Below the pieces are notes generated by a model, which worked only from the letters and a program-made list of their open reading frames with translations, was not told the origin of the DNA and did no database searches. 40,836 bases of DNA, from the NCBI GenBank assembly GCA_025350905.1, contig JANXWY010000319.1, positions 1 to 40,836 on the forward strand, written 5' to 3'. Positions 25,628-35,168 of this stretch are shown in pieces. Both the position numbers and the translations under genes were made by a program. The number at the start of each line of letters is the position of its first letter. Within the stretch, counting starts at the first letter, position 1. Origin of the DNA: Verrucomicrobiota bacterium (GTDB taxonomy: Bacteria > Verrucomicrobiota > Verrucomicrobiia > Limisphaerales > JADLHS01).

Positions 25628-27184
25628 ATGACGAAGGAAGTTATCATCATCGGGGCCGGCCCGGGCGGTCTCGGCGCGGCCATTCAACTCGCCGCCGCCG
25701 GGGTGCGCGTCAAGGTGATTGAACGTCTACCCCTCATCGGCGGGCGGACCTCGACCATTGAGGCCGATGGTTACAAGTTCGACCTCGGCCCGACCTTCTT
25801 TCTTTATCCGCGCGTATTGAATGAAATCTTCAAATCCGCAGGCACGACCCTGGAGCGGGAGGTACAGATGGTACGCCTGGATCCGCAGTATCGGATTCAG
25901 TTTGGCGCGGGGGGCAAAATGGATTGCACGCCCAATGTGGCGGCCATGGAGCAGCAAATCGCCGCGCTCGCGCCCGCCGATGCGCCGAACTTCAGCCAGT
26001 TCCTGGCGGAAAATCGCACCAAACTCGCCCGCATGGAGCCGTGCCTCGAAACGCCCTTTAATGGTTGGGGCAGCCTCTTGAACCAACGCCTGCTGAAGAT
26101 GCTGCCCTTGCTCCGGCCGCATCAATCCGTGGATGCCTATCTTCGGCGCTTCTTCCAGGATGAGCGTGTCCGCCTGGCGTTTTGCTTCCAGTCGAAATAT
26201 CTCGGCATGTCGCCGTTCCGCTGCCCAAGTTTGTTTTCGATTCTTTCGTTCCTCGAGTACGAGCACGGCGTATGGCATCCCATCGGTGGTTGCGGTGCGG
26301 TGACAAAGGCCATGGCGCGCGTCGCGGAGCGGCTCGGCGTCGAAATTCTCCTGAACGAACCGGTGGAAGAAATGCTTTTCGCGGGTCGGCGCGCAGTGGG
26401 GGTGCGCACCGCGACCGGCACGCATCGCGCCGATGCCGTGGTGGTGAACGCCGATTTTGCCCGCGCCATGGAACGGCTGGTGCCCGATCGGTTGCGCCGT
26501 AAATGGACCAACCAGAGATTGGCGCGGAAGAAATATTCCTGTTCCACCTTCATGATGTATCTCGGCGTGGAGGGCGAATTCAAGCTGCCGCACCATACCG
26601 TCCACATCGCCGAGAACTACACCCAGAATCTCGATGAAATCGAGAACCAGCATGTGCTGAGCGAGGATCCGAGTTTTTACGTCCAGAACGCCTGCGTCAC
26701 CGATCCGACCCTGGCGCCCGCCGGCCAGAGCGCGCTCTATGTCCTGGCCCCGGTGACCCATCAACATCCCAATGTGGATTGGTCGCGCGAACGCCAACGC
26801 TTCCGTCAGCTGCTGTTGCGACAAATCGCCAAGGCCGGCTACGGCGACCTTGCACCCCGCATCCGGTACGAGCGGGTCATCACGCCCGCGGATTGGGATT
26901 CGCGCTATGAAATTTATCGCGGCGCCACTTTCAATCTCGCGCACACCCTTGATCAAATGCTCCACCTGCGCCCCCACAATCGTTTTGAAGACCTTGACGG
27001 CGTGTACCTGGTTGGCGGCGGTACGCATCCGGGCAGCGGCCTGCCCGTGATTTTTGAGTCGGCGCGGATTTCCTCCAAGCTCGTCCTCGAAGATTTCGGC
27101 ATCAAGCCGCCCGGCGATTCCCTCGGTACCAGCGAGGTCCGCGCCGCGCGTGCAACGACCCCTTATGAAACCGTCAACCGGTGA
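25628..27184 (+). CDS. Phytoene/diapophytoene desaturase family protein (CrtI/CrtN/CrtP-like)
   Basis: MTKEVIIIGAGPGGLGAAIQLAAAGVRVKVIERLPLIGGRTSTIEADGYKFDLGPTFFLYP; C-terminal GVYLVGGGTHPGSGLPVIFESARI. Confidence 0.9.
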   Translation: MTKEVIIIGAGPGGLGAAIQLAAAGVRVKVIERLPLIGGRTSTIEADGYKFDLGPTFFLYPRVLNEIFKSAGTTLEREVQMVRLDPQYRIQFGAGGKMDCTPNVAAMEQQIAALAPADAPNFSQFLAENRTKLARMEPCLETPFNGWGSLLNQRLLKMLPLLRPHQSVDAYLRRFFQDERVRLAFCFQSKYLGMSPFRCPSLFSILSFLEYEHGVWHPIGGCGAVTKAMARVAERLGVEILLNEPVEEMLFAGRRAVGVRTATGTHRADAVVVNADFARAMERLVPDRLRRKWTNQRLARKKYSCSTFMMYLGVEGEFKLPHHTVHIAENYTQNLDEIENQHVLSEDPSFYVQNACVTDPTLAPAGQSALYVLAPVTHQHPNVDWSRERQRFRQLLLRQIAKAGYGDLAPRIRYERVITPADWDSRYEIYRGATFNLAHTLDQMLHLRPHNRFEDLDGVYLVGGGTHPGSGLPVIFESARISSKLVLEDFGIKPPGDSLGTSEVRAARATTPYETVNR

Positions 27185-28682
27185 AAAAATTCAGCCTCTG
27201 ACGGTGACGGGGTTTTCGGCCGGAGACGATTTCCTGCTCGACGCCAGTTCCGCCTGCGCCGAAATGCGCCGCGCCCAAGGGGCGTGGGCCGGGGTCGTGC
27301 TGCGAACCCGGCTTCAAATCATCCGGCGATTCCGCCATTTGCTCGCGGATCAAGCGGAGTCCGTGGCCGTCGCCGCGCGCGGTTCGAGTCAACGTTCGGT
27401 CGCTGAGATTCTCTCAGCGGAAATTATTCCGCTCGCCGCCGCGGCCCACTTCTTGGAACGCACGGCGGAGAAAATTCTTGCGCCCCGCCGTGTTGGACGT
27501 CGGGGGCGTCCGCTTTGGTTGGGTGGGGTGAAATCCGTGGTTTACCACGAACCGTTCGGCTTGGTGCTCATCATCGCGCCCGCCAACTACCCGATTTTTT
27601 TGCCCGGCGTGCAGGTGTTGCAGGCGTTGGCGGCGGGGAACGCCGTCTTGCTCAAGCCCGGCCCCGACGGAGGCGGCGCCGCGCACGAACTCGCCCGCCT
27701 GCTCCATGCCGCCGGCTTGCCCGGCTCGCTTTTGCGCGTGTTGCCCGAATTGCCCGAAGCCGCCCAGGCCGCCCTGCGCGGTGGAGTGGATAAGGTCGTT
27801 TTCACTGGCTCGGCGCGGACCGGGGTGCAGCTGCTCGGGCAACTCGCGCCCCGGGCCGTGCCCGCGACGATGGAGCTATCGGGTTGTGATGCCGTCATCA
27901 TTCGCGCCGACGCGGATTTGGAACTGGCGGTACAAGCGCTCGTCTTCGGTCTGCGGCTCAATTCCGGTCAAACCTGCATTGCGCCGCGGCGCGTGTTCGT
28001 GGCTCGGGCGGTGGCGACCGAATTTGAAGGGCGGCTGGCGCAAGCGTTGTCCAATTGTGCGCCGATGGTATTCTCCCGCACCCAGCGCGAACAAATCTCC
28101 CCGCTGCTGCACCAGGCCCTGGCGCAGGGCGCGCATTTTCTCTCCGGCAAAATTCAGCCCGGGGGCGACCTTATCGGCCCGGTAGTCATTGCCGGCGCCG
28201 CGCCATCGTTACCGTTGCTGCGCGAAGACATCTTCGCCCCGCTGCTCGCGATTCTTACCGTGGCGGACGATAACGAGGCCATTGCGCTCGCCGCCGATTG
28301 TCCGTACGCACTGGGCGCCACGATTTTTACCCGCGACGAAAGGGCGGCGCGCGGGCTGGCCCGGCGGCTGAATGTGGGCGGCGTTATCATCAACGATTTG
28401 ATCGTGACCACGGCGGACGCGCGGTTGCCGTTCGGTGGCCGCAAACTCAGCGGGTTCGGTCGCACGCGCGGCCCGGAGGGATTGTTGGAACTGACGACCA
28501 CGAAAGTTGTCACGCAACGGAGCGGCCGGTGGCGGCCGCATTACGTGACGCCGCAGGCGGCCGATGCCGATTTGTTCACGGCTTATCTGATCGCAGCGCA
28601 TGGCGGTGGCTGGGGGACCCGATTCAAGGCCCTGCGCGAGTTGGCCCTCGCTGTTTGGCAACGGAAAGGCCAATCAGAATGA
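27165..28682 (+). CDS. Aldehyde dehydrogenase family protein (CrtNc-like, carotenoid aldehyde oxidation)
   Basis: VTMELSGCDAVI-like PATMELSGCDAVIIRADADLELAV, NSGQTCIAPRRVFV, VVFTGSARTG; overlaps upstream desaturase by 20 bp. Confidence 0.87.
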   Translation: MKPSTGEKIQPLTVTGFSAGDDFLLDASSACAEMRRAQGAWAGVVLRTRLQIIRRFRHLLADQAESVAVAARGSSQRSVAEILSAEIIPLAAAAHFLERTAEKILAPRRVGRRGRPLWLGGVKSVVYHEPFGLVLIIAPANYPIFLPGVQVLQALAAGNAVLLKPGPDGGGAAHELARLLHAAGLPGSLLRVLPELPEAAQAALRGGVDKVVFTGSARTGVQLLGQLAPRAVPATMELSGCDAVIIRADADLELAVQALVFGLRLNSGQTCIAPRRVFVARAVATEFEGRLAQALSNCAPMVFSRTQREQISPLLHQALAQGAHFLSGKIQPGGDLIGPVVIAGAAPSLPLLREDIFAPLLAILTVADDNEAIALAADCPYALGATIFTRDERAARGLARRLNVGGVIINDLIVTTADARLPFGGRKLSGFGRTRGPEGLLELTTTKVVTQRSGRWRPHYVTPQAADADLFTAYLIAAHGGGWGTRFKALRELALAVWQRKGQSE

Positions 28683-28786
28683 GGACCGTGCCGACCCTCA
28701 ACTCGGCCTTCTACCGTCCGGTGGGAGGGGAGACGGGATCGGACTTTTCCGGCAGCAAGCCTGGGCGTGCGCCCCTTTAAACATTT

Positions 28787-30361
28787 ATGAAATCACAAAA
28801 TCCAAAGCCCATCGGCATTATCGGAGGCGGACTCGGGGGCCTGGCCGCCGCCTGCACCCTCGCTACGCGCGGCTACCAAGTAGTGGTGTTTGAAGCCAAC
28901 CCTTGGCTGGGGGGCAAGGCCGCCGAGCTCAACGAGCAGGGCTTCCGTTTCGACATGGGGCCGACCATTCTCACCTTGCCGTCGGTGCTCCGCCGCATCT
29001 TTGACGAGTCCGGCCGGCGCCTGGGTGATTATCTGGAAATGGTGCGGCTCGAACCGCAATGGCGCTCGTTCTTTGAGGACGGCTCGACGCTCGATCTCGT
29101 TTCGGACGAGCGGGTCATGGCTCAGAATCTTGATCGTTTTGCGCCCGGTGGCCGGGTGAGCGCGGGCTACCGCAAGTTTCAAGGGCTCGCCCAACGACTC
29201 AACGACATTTCGCAGCGGTTTTTTTTCTACAAGTCGATTGGCGGGTTACGCGACATGTTCGACGTCAAGAATGCCTTCAGCCTTGAGACGCTTCGCGACG
29301 TGCTCGCTTTGCGCATGGGCCGAAGCGTGGCGAGCACCATCCGCGCGAAGGTTCCGGATGAGCGCGTGGCACAGATGCTCGACCACTACACGCAATACGT
29401 CGGGTCGTCGCCGCTGAACTCCCCCGCGGTGCTGTGCGGCATCGGTCACATGCAAAGCGACGAAGGGGTGTGGTATCCTCTCGGCGGCACGCGCGCCGTG
29501 CCCATGGCGTTGACGAAACTCGCTCAGGAGCTGGGCGTGCAGTTCCGGCTGAACACCCCGATCTCCCGGATCGTGGTGGAGGGAAATGGCGTTGCGGGAG
29601 TTGAAACCGCGAGTGGCGAACGCATTGCGCTGGCGGCCGTCGTTTCCAACATGGATGCCGTCCGCACGCATCGGGAATTGATCGGCGGAGCGATTGGCCG
29701 GCGCTTCGCTGCGCGACGGAACTACGAACCAGCGTGTTCGGGGGTGGTGCTGTATCTCGGGTTGAAGCAGCGCTACGAGCATCTCGCCCATCACAACTTT
29801 GTTTTCTCCCGGGATCACGAGGAGGAGTTTGACGCGATTTACCGGCAGGGTGAACCGGCGCTGGACCCCACCGCTTATCTCTGTGCGCCGTCGCAAACGG
29901 AATCCGTCGTCGCACCGGCCGGCGGGGAAGCCTTGTATGTGCTGGTGCACACCCCCTACCTGCGGGCGCACCACGACTGGACGAAAATGCTGCCCACCTA
30001 TCGCCGCACCATCCTCGAGAAACTCAAGCGCACCGCGGGCCTGGAAGATATCGAGCGGCGTATTGTGTTTGAGCGGACGCTCACGCCCCAGGATATTCAC
30101 GACCGCTATCGGGTGCTCAACGGGGCGATTTATGGTTTGTCGAGCCACGGCAAATTCCTGGGCGCCTTCAAGCCGGGGAATCGAAGTCGCGAGGTCCGCG
30201 GGCTCTACCTCGCCGGGGGCGCGGCGCATCCCGGACCGGGAATGCCGATGGTCATGATGAGCGGGTGGATCGCCGGGGACACACTCCACCAGGATGGCGT
30301 GGTTCAAACCCAAAGCGCTCCCCGTTTCGAGCGGCCGCAGTCCGACCTGGTGGCCGCGTGA
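28787..30361 (+). CDS. Second phytoene/diapophytoene desaturase family protein (CrtI/CrtN-like)
   Basis: KPIGIIGGGLGGLAAACTLATRGYQVVVFEANPWLGGKAAELNEQGFRFDMGPTILTLPSVLRRIF; C-terminal GLYLAGGAAHPGPGMPMVMMSGWIAGD. Confidence 0.92.
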   Translation: MKSQNPKPIGIIGGGLGGLAAACTLATRGYQVVVFEANPWLGGKAAELNEQGFRFDMGPTILTLPSVLRRIFDESGRRLGDYLEMVRLEPQWRSFFEDGSTLDLVSDERVMAQNLDRFAPGGRVSAGYRKFQGLAQRLNDISQRFFFYKSIGGLRDMFDVKNAFSLETLRDVLALRMGRSVASTIRAKVPDERVAQMLDHYTQYVGSSPLNSPAVLCGIGHMQSDEGVWYPLGGTRAVPMALTKLAQELGVQFRLNTPISRIVVEGNGVAGVETASGERIALAAVVSNMDAVRTHRELIGGAIGRRFAARRNYEPACSGVVLYLGLKQRYEHLAHHNFVFSRDHEEEFDAIYRQGEPALDPTAYLCAPSQTESVVAPAGGEALYVLVHTPYLRAHHDWTKMLPTYRRTILEKLKRTAGLEDIERRIVFERTLTPQDIHDRYRVLNGAIYGLSSHGKFLGAFKPGNRSREVRGLYLAGGAAHPGPGMPMVMMSGWIAGDTLHQDGVVQTQSAPRFERPQSDLVAA

Positions 30362-30387
30362 GTGAGACAAGGCTGCATTGCTACGGA

Positions 30388-31302
30388 ATGAAAACGGAAT
30401 CCTTGCCGCTGAGGCCCGCCGGCTCCGCTCCGAATGCGGAGAGGCAAGGGCATCGAATCACGACCGTTAACTTCGCCGGGCGTTCCGCTGGGCGTCACCA
30501 CCCACCCGGCAGCCGAGTAGCGGTTGGCGACTTGCCGATCATCTCCCAACCGCTGCACCGGCTTTTCACGTGGTATGCGCGACGCTATCTCCGGCGGCAT
30601 TTCCATTCGCTCCGCGTATCCCGGGCAAGCGCGCTGCCGGTGAAGACCGAGCGACCGTTGGTGATTTATTCCAATCATGCATCGTGGTGGGATCCGCTGG
30701 TCGCGCTCGTGCTCGCCCAGGAATTTCTGACGGGGCGAAGCGTCTTCGCTCCGATTGATGCCGCGGCCTTGGCGCGCTACGGTTTTTTCAAACGCTTGGG
30801 TGCGTTTGGCGTTGAGCAGGGGACGCGGCACGGGGCGGGGCAGTTCCTTCGCCGGGCCCGGAGGATTTTGCAAAACCCGGAACATACGCTGTGGCTGACG
30901 CCGCAGAGTCGGTTCGCGGATGCGCGCGAGCGGCCCGTAAATTTCAAGGCCGGGATCGGCCATCTGCCCCAGCTGGTGGGCCCGCTCTGCTTTGTGCCGG
31001 TGGCGATCGAATACGTTTTTTGGGAGGAGCGCTTGCCGGAAATTCTCGTCCGCTTCGGGGCGTCGTACGAAACCAGCCCCGGGAAAATGCCGCTCGCGCC
31101 GGCGGGGTGGACGGAATTTTTTGCGGGCCGGCTGGCGGAGAACCAGAATGCGCTGGCGGCCGAAGCCGGCGAGCGGCAGCCCGAAAAATTTCGATGCTTG
31201 TTGCGGGGACCTGCCGGGGTCGGTGGCGTTTATGATCGCTGGCGCGCCCTGAAGGCAAAGGCGCGGGGCCAAGCATTCCAAGCTCAACACGGCAAACTGT
31301 GA
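30388..31302 (+). CDS. PlsC-like acyltransferase (candidate carotenoid acyltransferase)
   Basis: PLVIYSNHASWWDPLVALVLAQ (NHxxxxD variant), GFFKRLGAFGVEQGTRHGAGQFLRRARRIL. Confidence 0.78.
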   Translation: MKTESLPLRPAGSAPNAERQGHRITTVNFAGRSAGRHHPPGSRVAVGDLPIISQPLHRLFTWYARRYLRRHFHSLRVSRASALPVKTERPLVIYSNHASWWDPLVALVLAQEFLTGRSVFAPIDAAALARYGFFKRLGAFGVEQGTRHGAGQFLRRARRILQNPEHTLWLTPQSRFADARERPVNFKAGIGHLPQLVGPLCFVPVAIEYVFWEERLPEILVRFGASYETSPGKMPLAPAGWTEFFAGRLAENQNALAAEAGERQPEKFRCLLRGPAGVGGVYDRWRALKAKARGQAFQAQHGKL

Positions 31303-32501
31303 ACCTCGAAACGCTAGCGCTCATCGCGGTCGTGCTGGCCGGAATTCCCGGCGGCCTGTTTGTGGCGAATTTATTTTTCTACCGGAAACTGGCCGGTGCC
31401 GGCTCGTCGCGTTCGTCGTCCCCACCTTCGGGCCGAGAGGGCGGGAACGGACGCACCCGGACCGGCCCATTGTCCGTCCTGATTCCCGCCCGCAACGAGG
31501 AGGCCAACCTCCGCGGCCTGTTGGAATCCGTGCTGGCCAACGCCGGGAGGGACTTCGAAGTGATTGTTCTCGATGATCACTCAACCGATCTGACGGCGGA
31601 AATCGTCCGCGAGTTTGCTCGGAAGGATATCCGGGTGCGATTGGAATTTGCTCCCCCCCTGCCGGCCGGTTGGTGCGGCAAACAACACGCTTGCCACGTT
31701 CTGGCGCAGCGGGCGAAAAATCCGCTCCTGGTTTTCATGGACGCCGACGTGCGGCTGGCGTCGGATGGGCTGGCGCGGATGGCCGGCTTTTTCCAGAATG
31801 CCGACCTCGCCTTGGCCAGCGGCGTGCCGCGCCAAGAACTCGGCACCGCCTCAGAGCGGCTGCTGATTCCGCTGATTCATTTCGTGCTGCTGGGCTATCT
31901 GCCGATGTTTATGATGCGTTGGACGAAGCGGGCCGTGTTCTCGGCGGGGTGCGGTCAATTATTCATTGCGCGCGCTTCGGCTTATCGGACAACGGGTGGT
32001 CACGCCCGGATCCGTTCGACGCTGCACGATGGCGTCAAGTTGCCGCGCTTGTTTCGCCGGTCGGGCTTTCGCACGGACTTGTTTGATGCCACCGACATCG
32101 CGAGCTGTCGCATGTATCAGACGAATGGCGAGACCTGGCGCGGGCTCGGCAAAAACGCCACCGAAGGCCTGGCGGCACCCGGCGCGATCCTGCCGATGAC
32201 GGTGCTGTTGCTCGGCGGACAGGTGTTGCCGTTCGGACTGGCGTGCCTGGCCCCATGGCTGACGGAGCGGGTGCTGACACTGTCCTTGATCGCAGTGGCG
32301 CTGGCGTATGGTCCACGGCTGCTCGCCGTTTGGAAATTCCGGCAACCGTTGGGTGCCGCTTTGCTACATCCGGTGGGCGTGCTCGCTTTGTTGGTGATCC
32401 AGTGGCTCGCGCTCATTCGTCATTTCGCCGGGAAGCCATCCGTGTGGAAAGGGCGTGCCTACTCTACCGGCGGCCTGGCCGAACCTTTCCACGCCGCATG
32501 A
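31299..32501 (+). CDS. Family 2 glycosyltransferase (CrtQ-like)
   Basis: GTG start overlapping upstream stop; LSVLIPARNEEANLRGLLESVLANAGRDFEVIVLDDHSTD...LLVFMDADVRL; C-terminal TM segments. Confidence 0.87.
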   Translation: MNLETLALIAVVLAGIPGGLFVANLFFYRKLAGAGSSRSSSPPSGREGGNGRTRTGPLSVLIPARNEEANLRGLLESVLANAGRDFEVIVLDDHSTDLTAEIVREFARKDIRVRLEFAPPLPAGWCGKQHACHVLAQRAKNPLLVFMDADVRLASDGLARMAGFFQNADLALASGVPRQELGTASERLLIPLIHFVLLGYLPMFMMRWTKRAVFSAGCGQLFIARASAYRTTGGHARIRSTLHDGVKLPRLFRRSGFRTDLFDATDIASCRMYQTNGETWRGLGKNATEGLAAPGAILPMTVLLLGGQVLPFGLACLAPWLTERVLTLSLIAVALAYGPRLLAVWKFRQPLGAALLHPVGVLALLVIQWLALIRHFAGKPSVWKGRAYSTGGLAEPFHAA

Positions 32502-33034
32502 AAATTAGCTTCCTGTGGCTCGGCCTGTTCGTCGCCTTGACGGTAAACGCGGGCGACCAGGTCGTCCCGGCTTCCGACGTGACTCACGCCCCCGCCTGCA
32601 TCGAACTAAAAGATCAATTCGACTCGCCGCGGAAGCTCTCCTTCCCTGCGACCAACCTCACGGTCCTGACGATCGCGGATCATAAAGGCTCGGAGCAAGT
32701 CGCCGGTTGGGTCGCTCCGGTGAAAGCACGTTATGGTCTGCGGGTGGCCATTCACGGAATTGCGGATGTCTCCGCCGTGCCGGGTTGGTTGCGCGGCGTG
32801 GTGCGGAAGAAGTTTCAGCAGCGGCAAACTTATCCCGTCCTGCTCGACTGGTCCGGTGAAACGGTTAAGGCCTTTGCTTCCGTTCATAATTGTGTCAACG
32901 GCTTCGTCCTGGACGAGCACGGGCGGATTCTCAAAAGGTTCCTGGGCGAGGCGACGCCGGGCACGCTGGCGGAATTGTACGGCACCATCGATCAAGCACT
33001 GTCCCGGAATCAGCCGCCGGGCGCCACCCAATGA
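32498..33034 (+). CDS. Exported thioredoxin-like/redoxin-fold protein
   Basis: Signal peptide; IELKDQFDSPRKLSFPATNLTVLTIADHKGSEQVAGW...YPVLLDWSGETVKAF...NGFVLDEHGRILKRFLGEATP. Confidence 0.6.
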   Translation: MKISFLWLGLFVALTVNAGDQVVPASDVTHAPACIELKDQFDSPRKLSFPATNLTVLTIADHKGSEQVAGWVAPVKARYGLRVAIHGIADVSAVPGWLRGVVRKKFQQRQTYPVLLDWSGETVKAFASVHNCVNGFVLDEHGRILKRFLGEATPGTLAELYGTIDQALSRNQPPGATQ

Positions 33035-34536
33035 AACCCGCCCGGCTCACTGCGGCGGGCCAATCGCCCGCCCTCGTTTGGTTTCGGCTCGATCTGCGCC
33101 TGACCGACAACCCGGCTTTAGTAGCGGCGGTACAGCATGGTGGCCCCGTCATTCCGGTCTTCATTCACGCACCGGACGAGGAAGCGCCCTGGGCTTCCGG
33201 CGGCGCATCGAATTGGTGGCTGCATCAATCGCTCGATTCACTGGCTGCGTCATTGCGCGGACTCGGCTCGCAATTGATCCTCCGCCGGGGCCCGACCCTG
33301 GCGACGCTGCAAGCGCTCGTAAATGAGACCGGCGCCACCGCCGTGTTCTGGAATCGCCGTTACGAACCGGCCGTGATCGCGCGCGACACCGCGGTCAAAG
33401 AGGCGCTACGCCGGGACGGGGTCGCGGTCGAGAGTTTCAATGCCGCGCTGTTGCACGAACCGTGGACAATCCAAAACCAGAGCGGCAAGCCATTCCGAGT
33501 CTTTACGCCCTTCTGGAAACATTGCCTCCAGCAAGCCGCGCCCCCCGTGCCGTTACCCGCGCCGTGCAAGCTTAACGCGCCGGAACGATGGCCCAAGGGA
33601 CTCGCCCTCGCCGCGTTGGAACTGGAGCCGAAAATAAACTGGGCCGCTGGCCTGAAGCGCGCCTGGTTCCCGGGCGAAGCCGCCGCCCACGCGCAGCTGA
33701 AGCGCTTCCTCCAAGCCGCGCATGCCAACTATGGCGACCAGCGAAATCGTCCCGACCTCACCGGCACTTCCCGGCTCTCGCCGCATCTTCACTTTGGCGA
33801 AATCAGTCCCCGGCAGATCTGGTACACCATAGCCAGCGAAGTGGGGGGGCGGAACCCAAGTTCGAAAGCTGACCGCCTCCGTCCGTCGGCGGCTACGGGC
33901 GACTGGCGAGCGTCGCAATTTCTAACCGAGGTGGGCTGGCGCGAGTTTGCCCATCACCTCCTTTACCATTTTCCGCAAACGCCCGCGCTGCCTTTGCGGC
34001 AGGATTTCAACCGATTTCCCTGGCGCAAAGACGCGGCCTTGCTCGCGGCCTGGCAACAAGGAGGTACGGGCTATCCGATCGTGGACTCGGGGATGCGCGA
34101 GTTGTGGACGACCGGTTGGATGCACAATCGCGTGCGGATGATCGTGGCGTCGTTCCTCGTCAAGGACCTGTTGCTGTCCTGGACCGAGGGCGCGCGTTGG
34201 TTTTGGGACACGTTGGCGGACGCCGACCTCGCGCAGAATACGCTTGGCTGGCAATGGACCGCGGGGTGCGGCGCGGATGCGGCCCCGTATTTCCGAGTGT
34301 TTAATCCCATCAGCCAAGGCGAGAAGTTCGATCCCCGGGGGGACTACGTTCGGCGGTGGTGTCCTGAACTGGCGAAGCTTCCGGATCAATGGCTGCATCG
34401 TCCCGGGCAAGCGCCGCCGGAAATCCTCGCTCGCGCCAGCCTGGTCTTGGGGCGCGATTATCCGGAACCCATCGTAAGCCACGCCATTGCCCGTGAGGTG
34501 GCGCTGGAGGCGTTTGCGTCCCTCAAAGGTCGGTGA
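33031..34536 (+). CDS. phr: Deoxyribodipyrimidine photolyase / cryptochrome family protein
   Basis: ALVWFRLDLRLTDNPAL; FLTEVGWREFAHHLLYHFP; TGYPIVDSGMRELWTTGWMHNRVRMIVASFLVKDLLLSWTEGARWFWDTLADADLAQNTLGWQWTAGCGADAAPYFRVFNP. Confidence 0.96.
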   Translation: MKPARLTAAGQSPALVWFRLDLRLTDNPALVAAVQHGGPVIPVFIHAPDEEAPWASGGASNWWLHQSLDSLAASLRGLGSQLILRRGPTLATLQALVNETGATAVFWNRRYEPAVIARDTAVKEALRRDGVAVESFNAALLHEPWTIQNQSGKPFRVFTPFWKHCLQQAAPPVPLPAPCKLNAPERWPKGLALAALELEPKINWAAGLKRAWFPGEAAAHAQLKRFLQAAHANYGDQRNRPDLTGTSRLSPHLHFGEISPRQIWYTIASEVGGRNPSSKADRLRPSAATGDWRASQFLTEVGWREFAHHLLYHFPQTPALPLRQDFNRFPWRKDAALLAAWQQGGTGYPIVDSGMRELWTTGWMHNRVRMIVASFLVKDLLLSWTEGARWFWDTLADADLAQNTLGWQWTAGCGADAAPYFRVFNPISQGEKFDPRGDYVRRWCPELAKLPDQWLHRPGQAPPEILARASLVLGRDYPEPIVSHAIAREVALEAFASLKGR

Positions 34537-34636
34537 AAATGCGCGCGGCGAATATCAGTTGGGCGCCCCGGTTGTGAGGGACGAGGCCGTGCTTCGATCT
34601 TGACGGGCGCGGAAAATCTGCTTGTCTGTTGCACGA

Positions 34637-35032
34637 ATGAAAATTGGCTTTCTTATCATATTGGCTGGAGTTGCGCTGGGCGCTACCGGCTGTGTTGGCA
34701 CCGTTGACGGGCAAAAAACCGCTGGTCTCTATTTGTCGCGGGACAAAGTCTCCGGCAACTATAAATTTCCGCTGAACACCGTGGTCGAAGCGTCCAAAAA
34801 GGCGCTCCAAAACTTGGGTCAGTTGACTCGTGAAACGACCTTGCTGGAAAGCACGAATCAAGTGCGGGCGCTCGAGGGCAAGGTGCAAGATACGGACGTC
34901 TGGATTCGGGTTGAGGTCGCCAGCCCTCAGGTCACCGCCGTGACCGTCCAGGCGCGTTCCACCTGGATCGGTAGTAATGTTCCGGTGGCGCATGAAGTGG
35001 AAAAGCAAATCGCCTTGGAACTCGCGCGCTAA
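34637..35032 (+). CDS. DUF3568-like lipoprotein, tandem copy 1
   Basis: Lipobox ATGC; KFPLNTVVEASKKALQNLGQ...TNQVRALEGKVQDTDVWIRVE. Confidence 0.8.
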   Translation: MKIGFLIILAGVALGATGCVGTVDGQKTAGLYLSRDKVSGNYKFPLNTVVEASKKALQNLGQLTRETTLLESTNQVRALEGKVQDTDVWIRVEVASPQVTAVTVQARSTWIGSNVPVAHEVEKQIALELAR

Positions 35033-35168
35033 TCCGATCCCGTCGGGGGAGCGGTGGGCTTGTGGGCTTGACGTCGCCCGCAATATCGGCCCGCCGAACC
35101 GCCGCTCTGAAACGGGCTTGGCTTCGTCCTTGACGCGGGCGGCAGTTTTGATTGCATCGTCGGTAATT

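Noticed and set aside
24545-25687. 380-aa minus-strand ORF
   Set aside because: Shadow of the sigma-70 factor gene.
25727-27028. 433-aa minus-strand ORF
   Set aside because: Shadow of the CrtI/CrtN-like desaturase gene.
29246-30370. 374-aa minus-strand ORF
   Set aside because: Shadow of the second desaturase gene.
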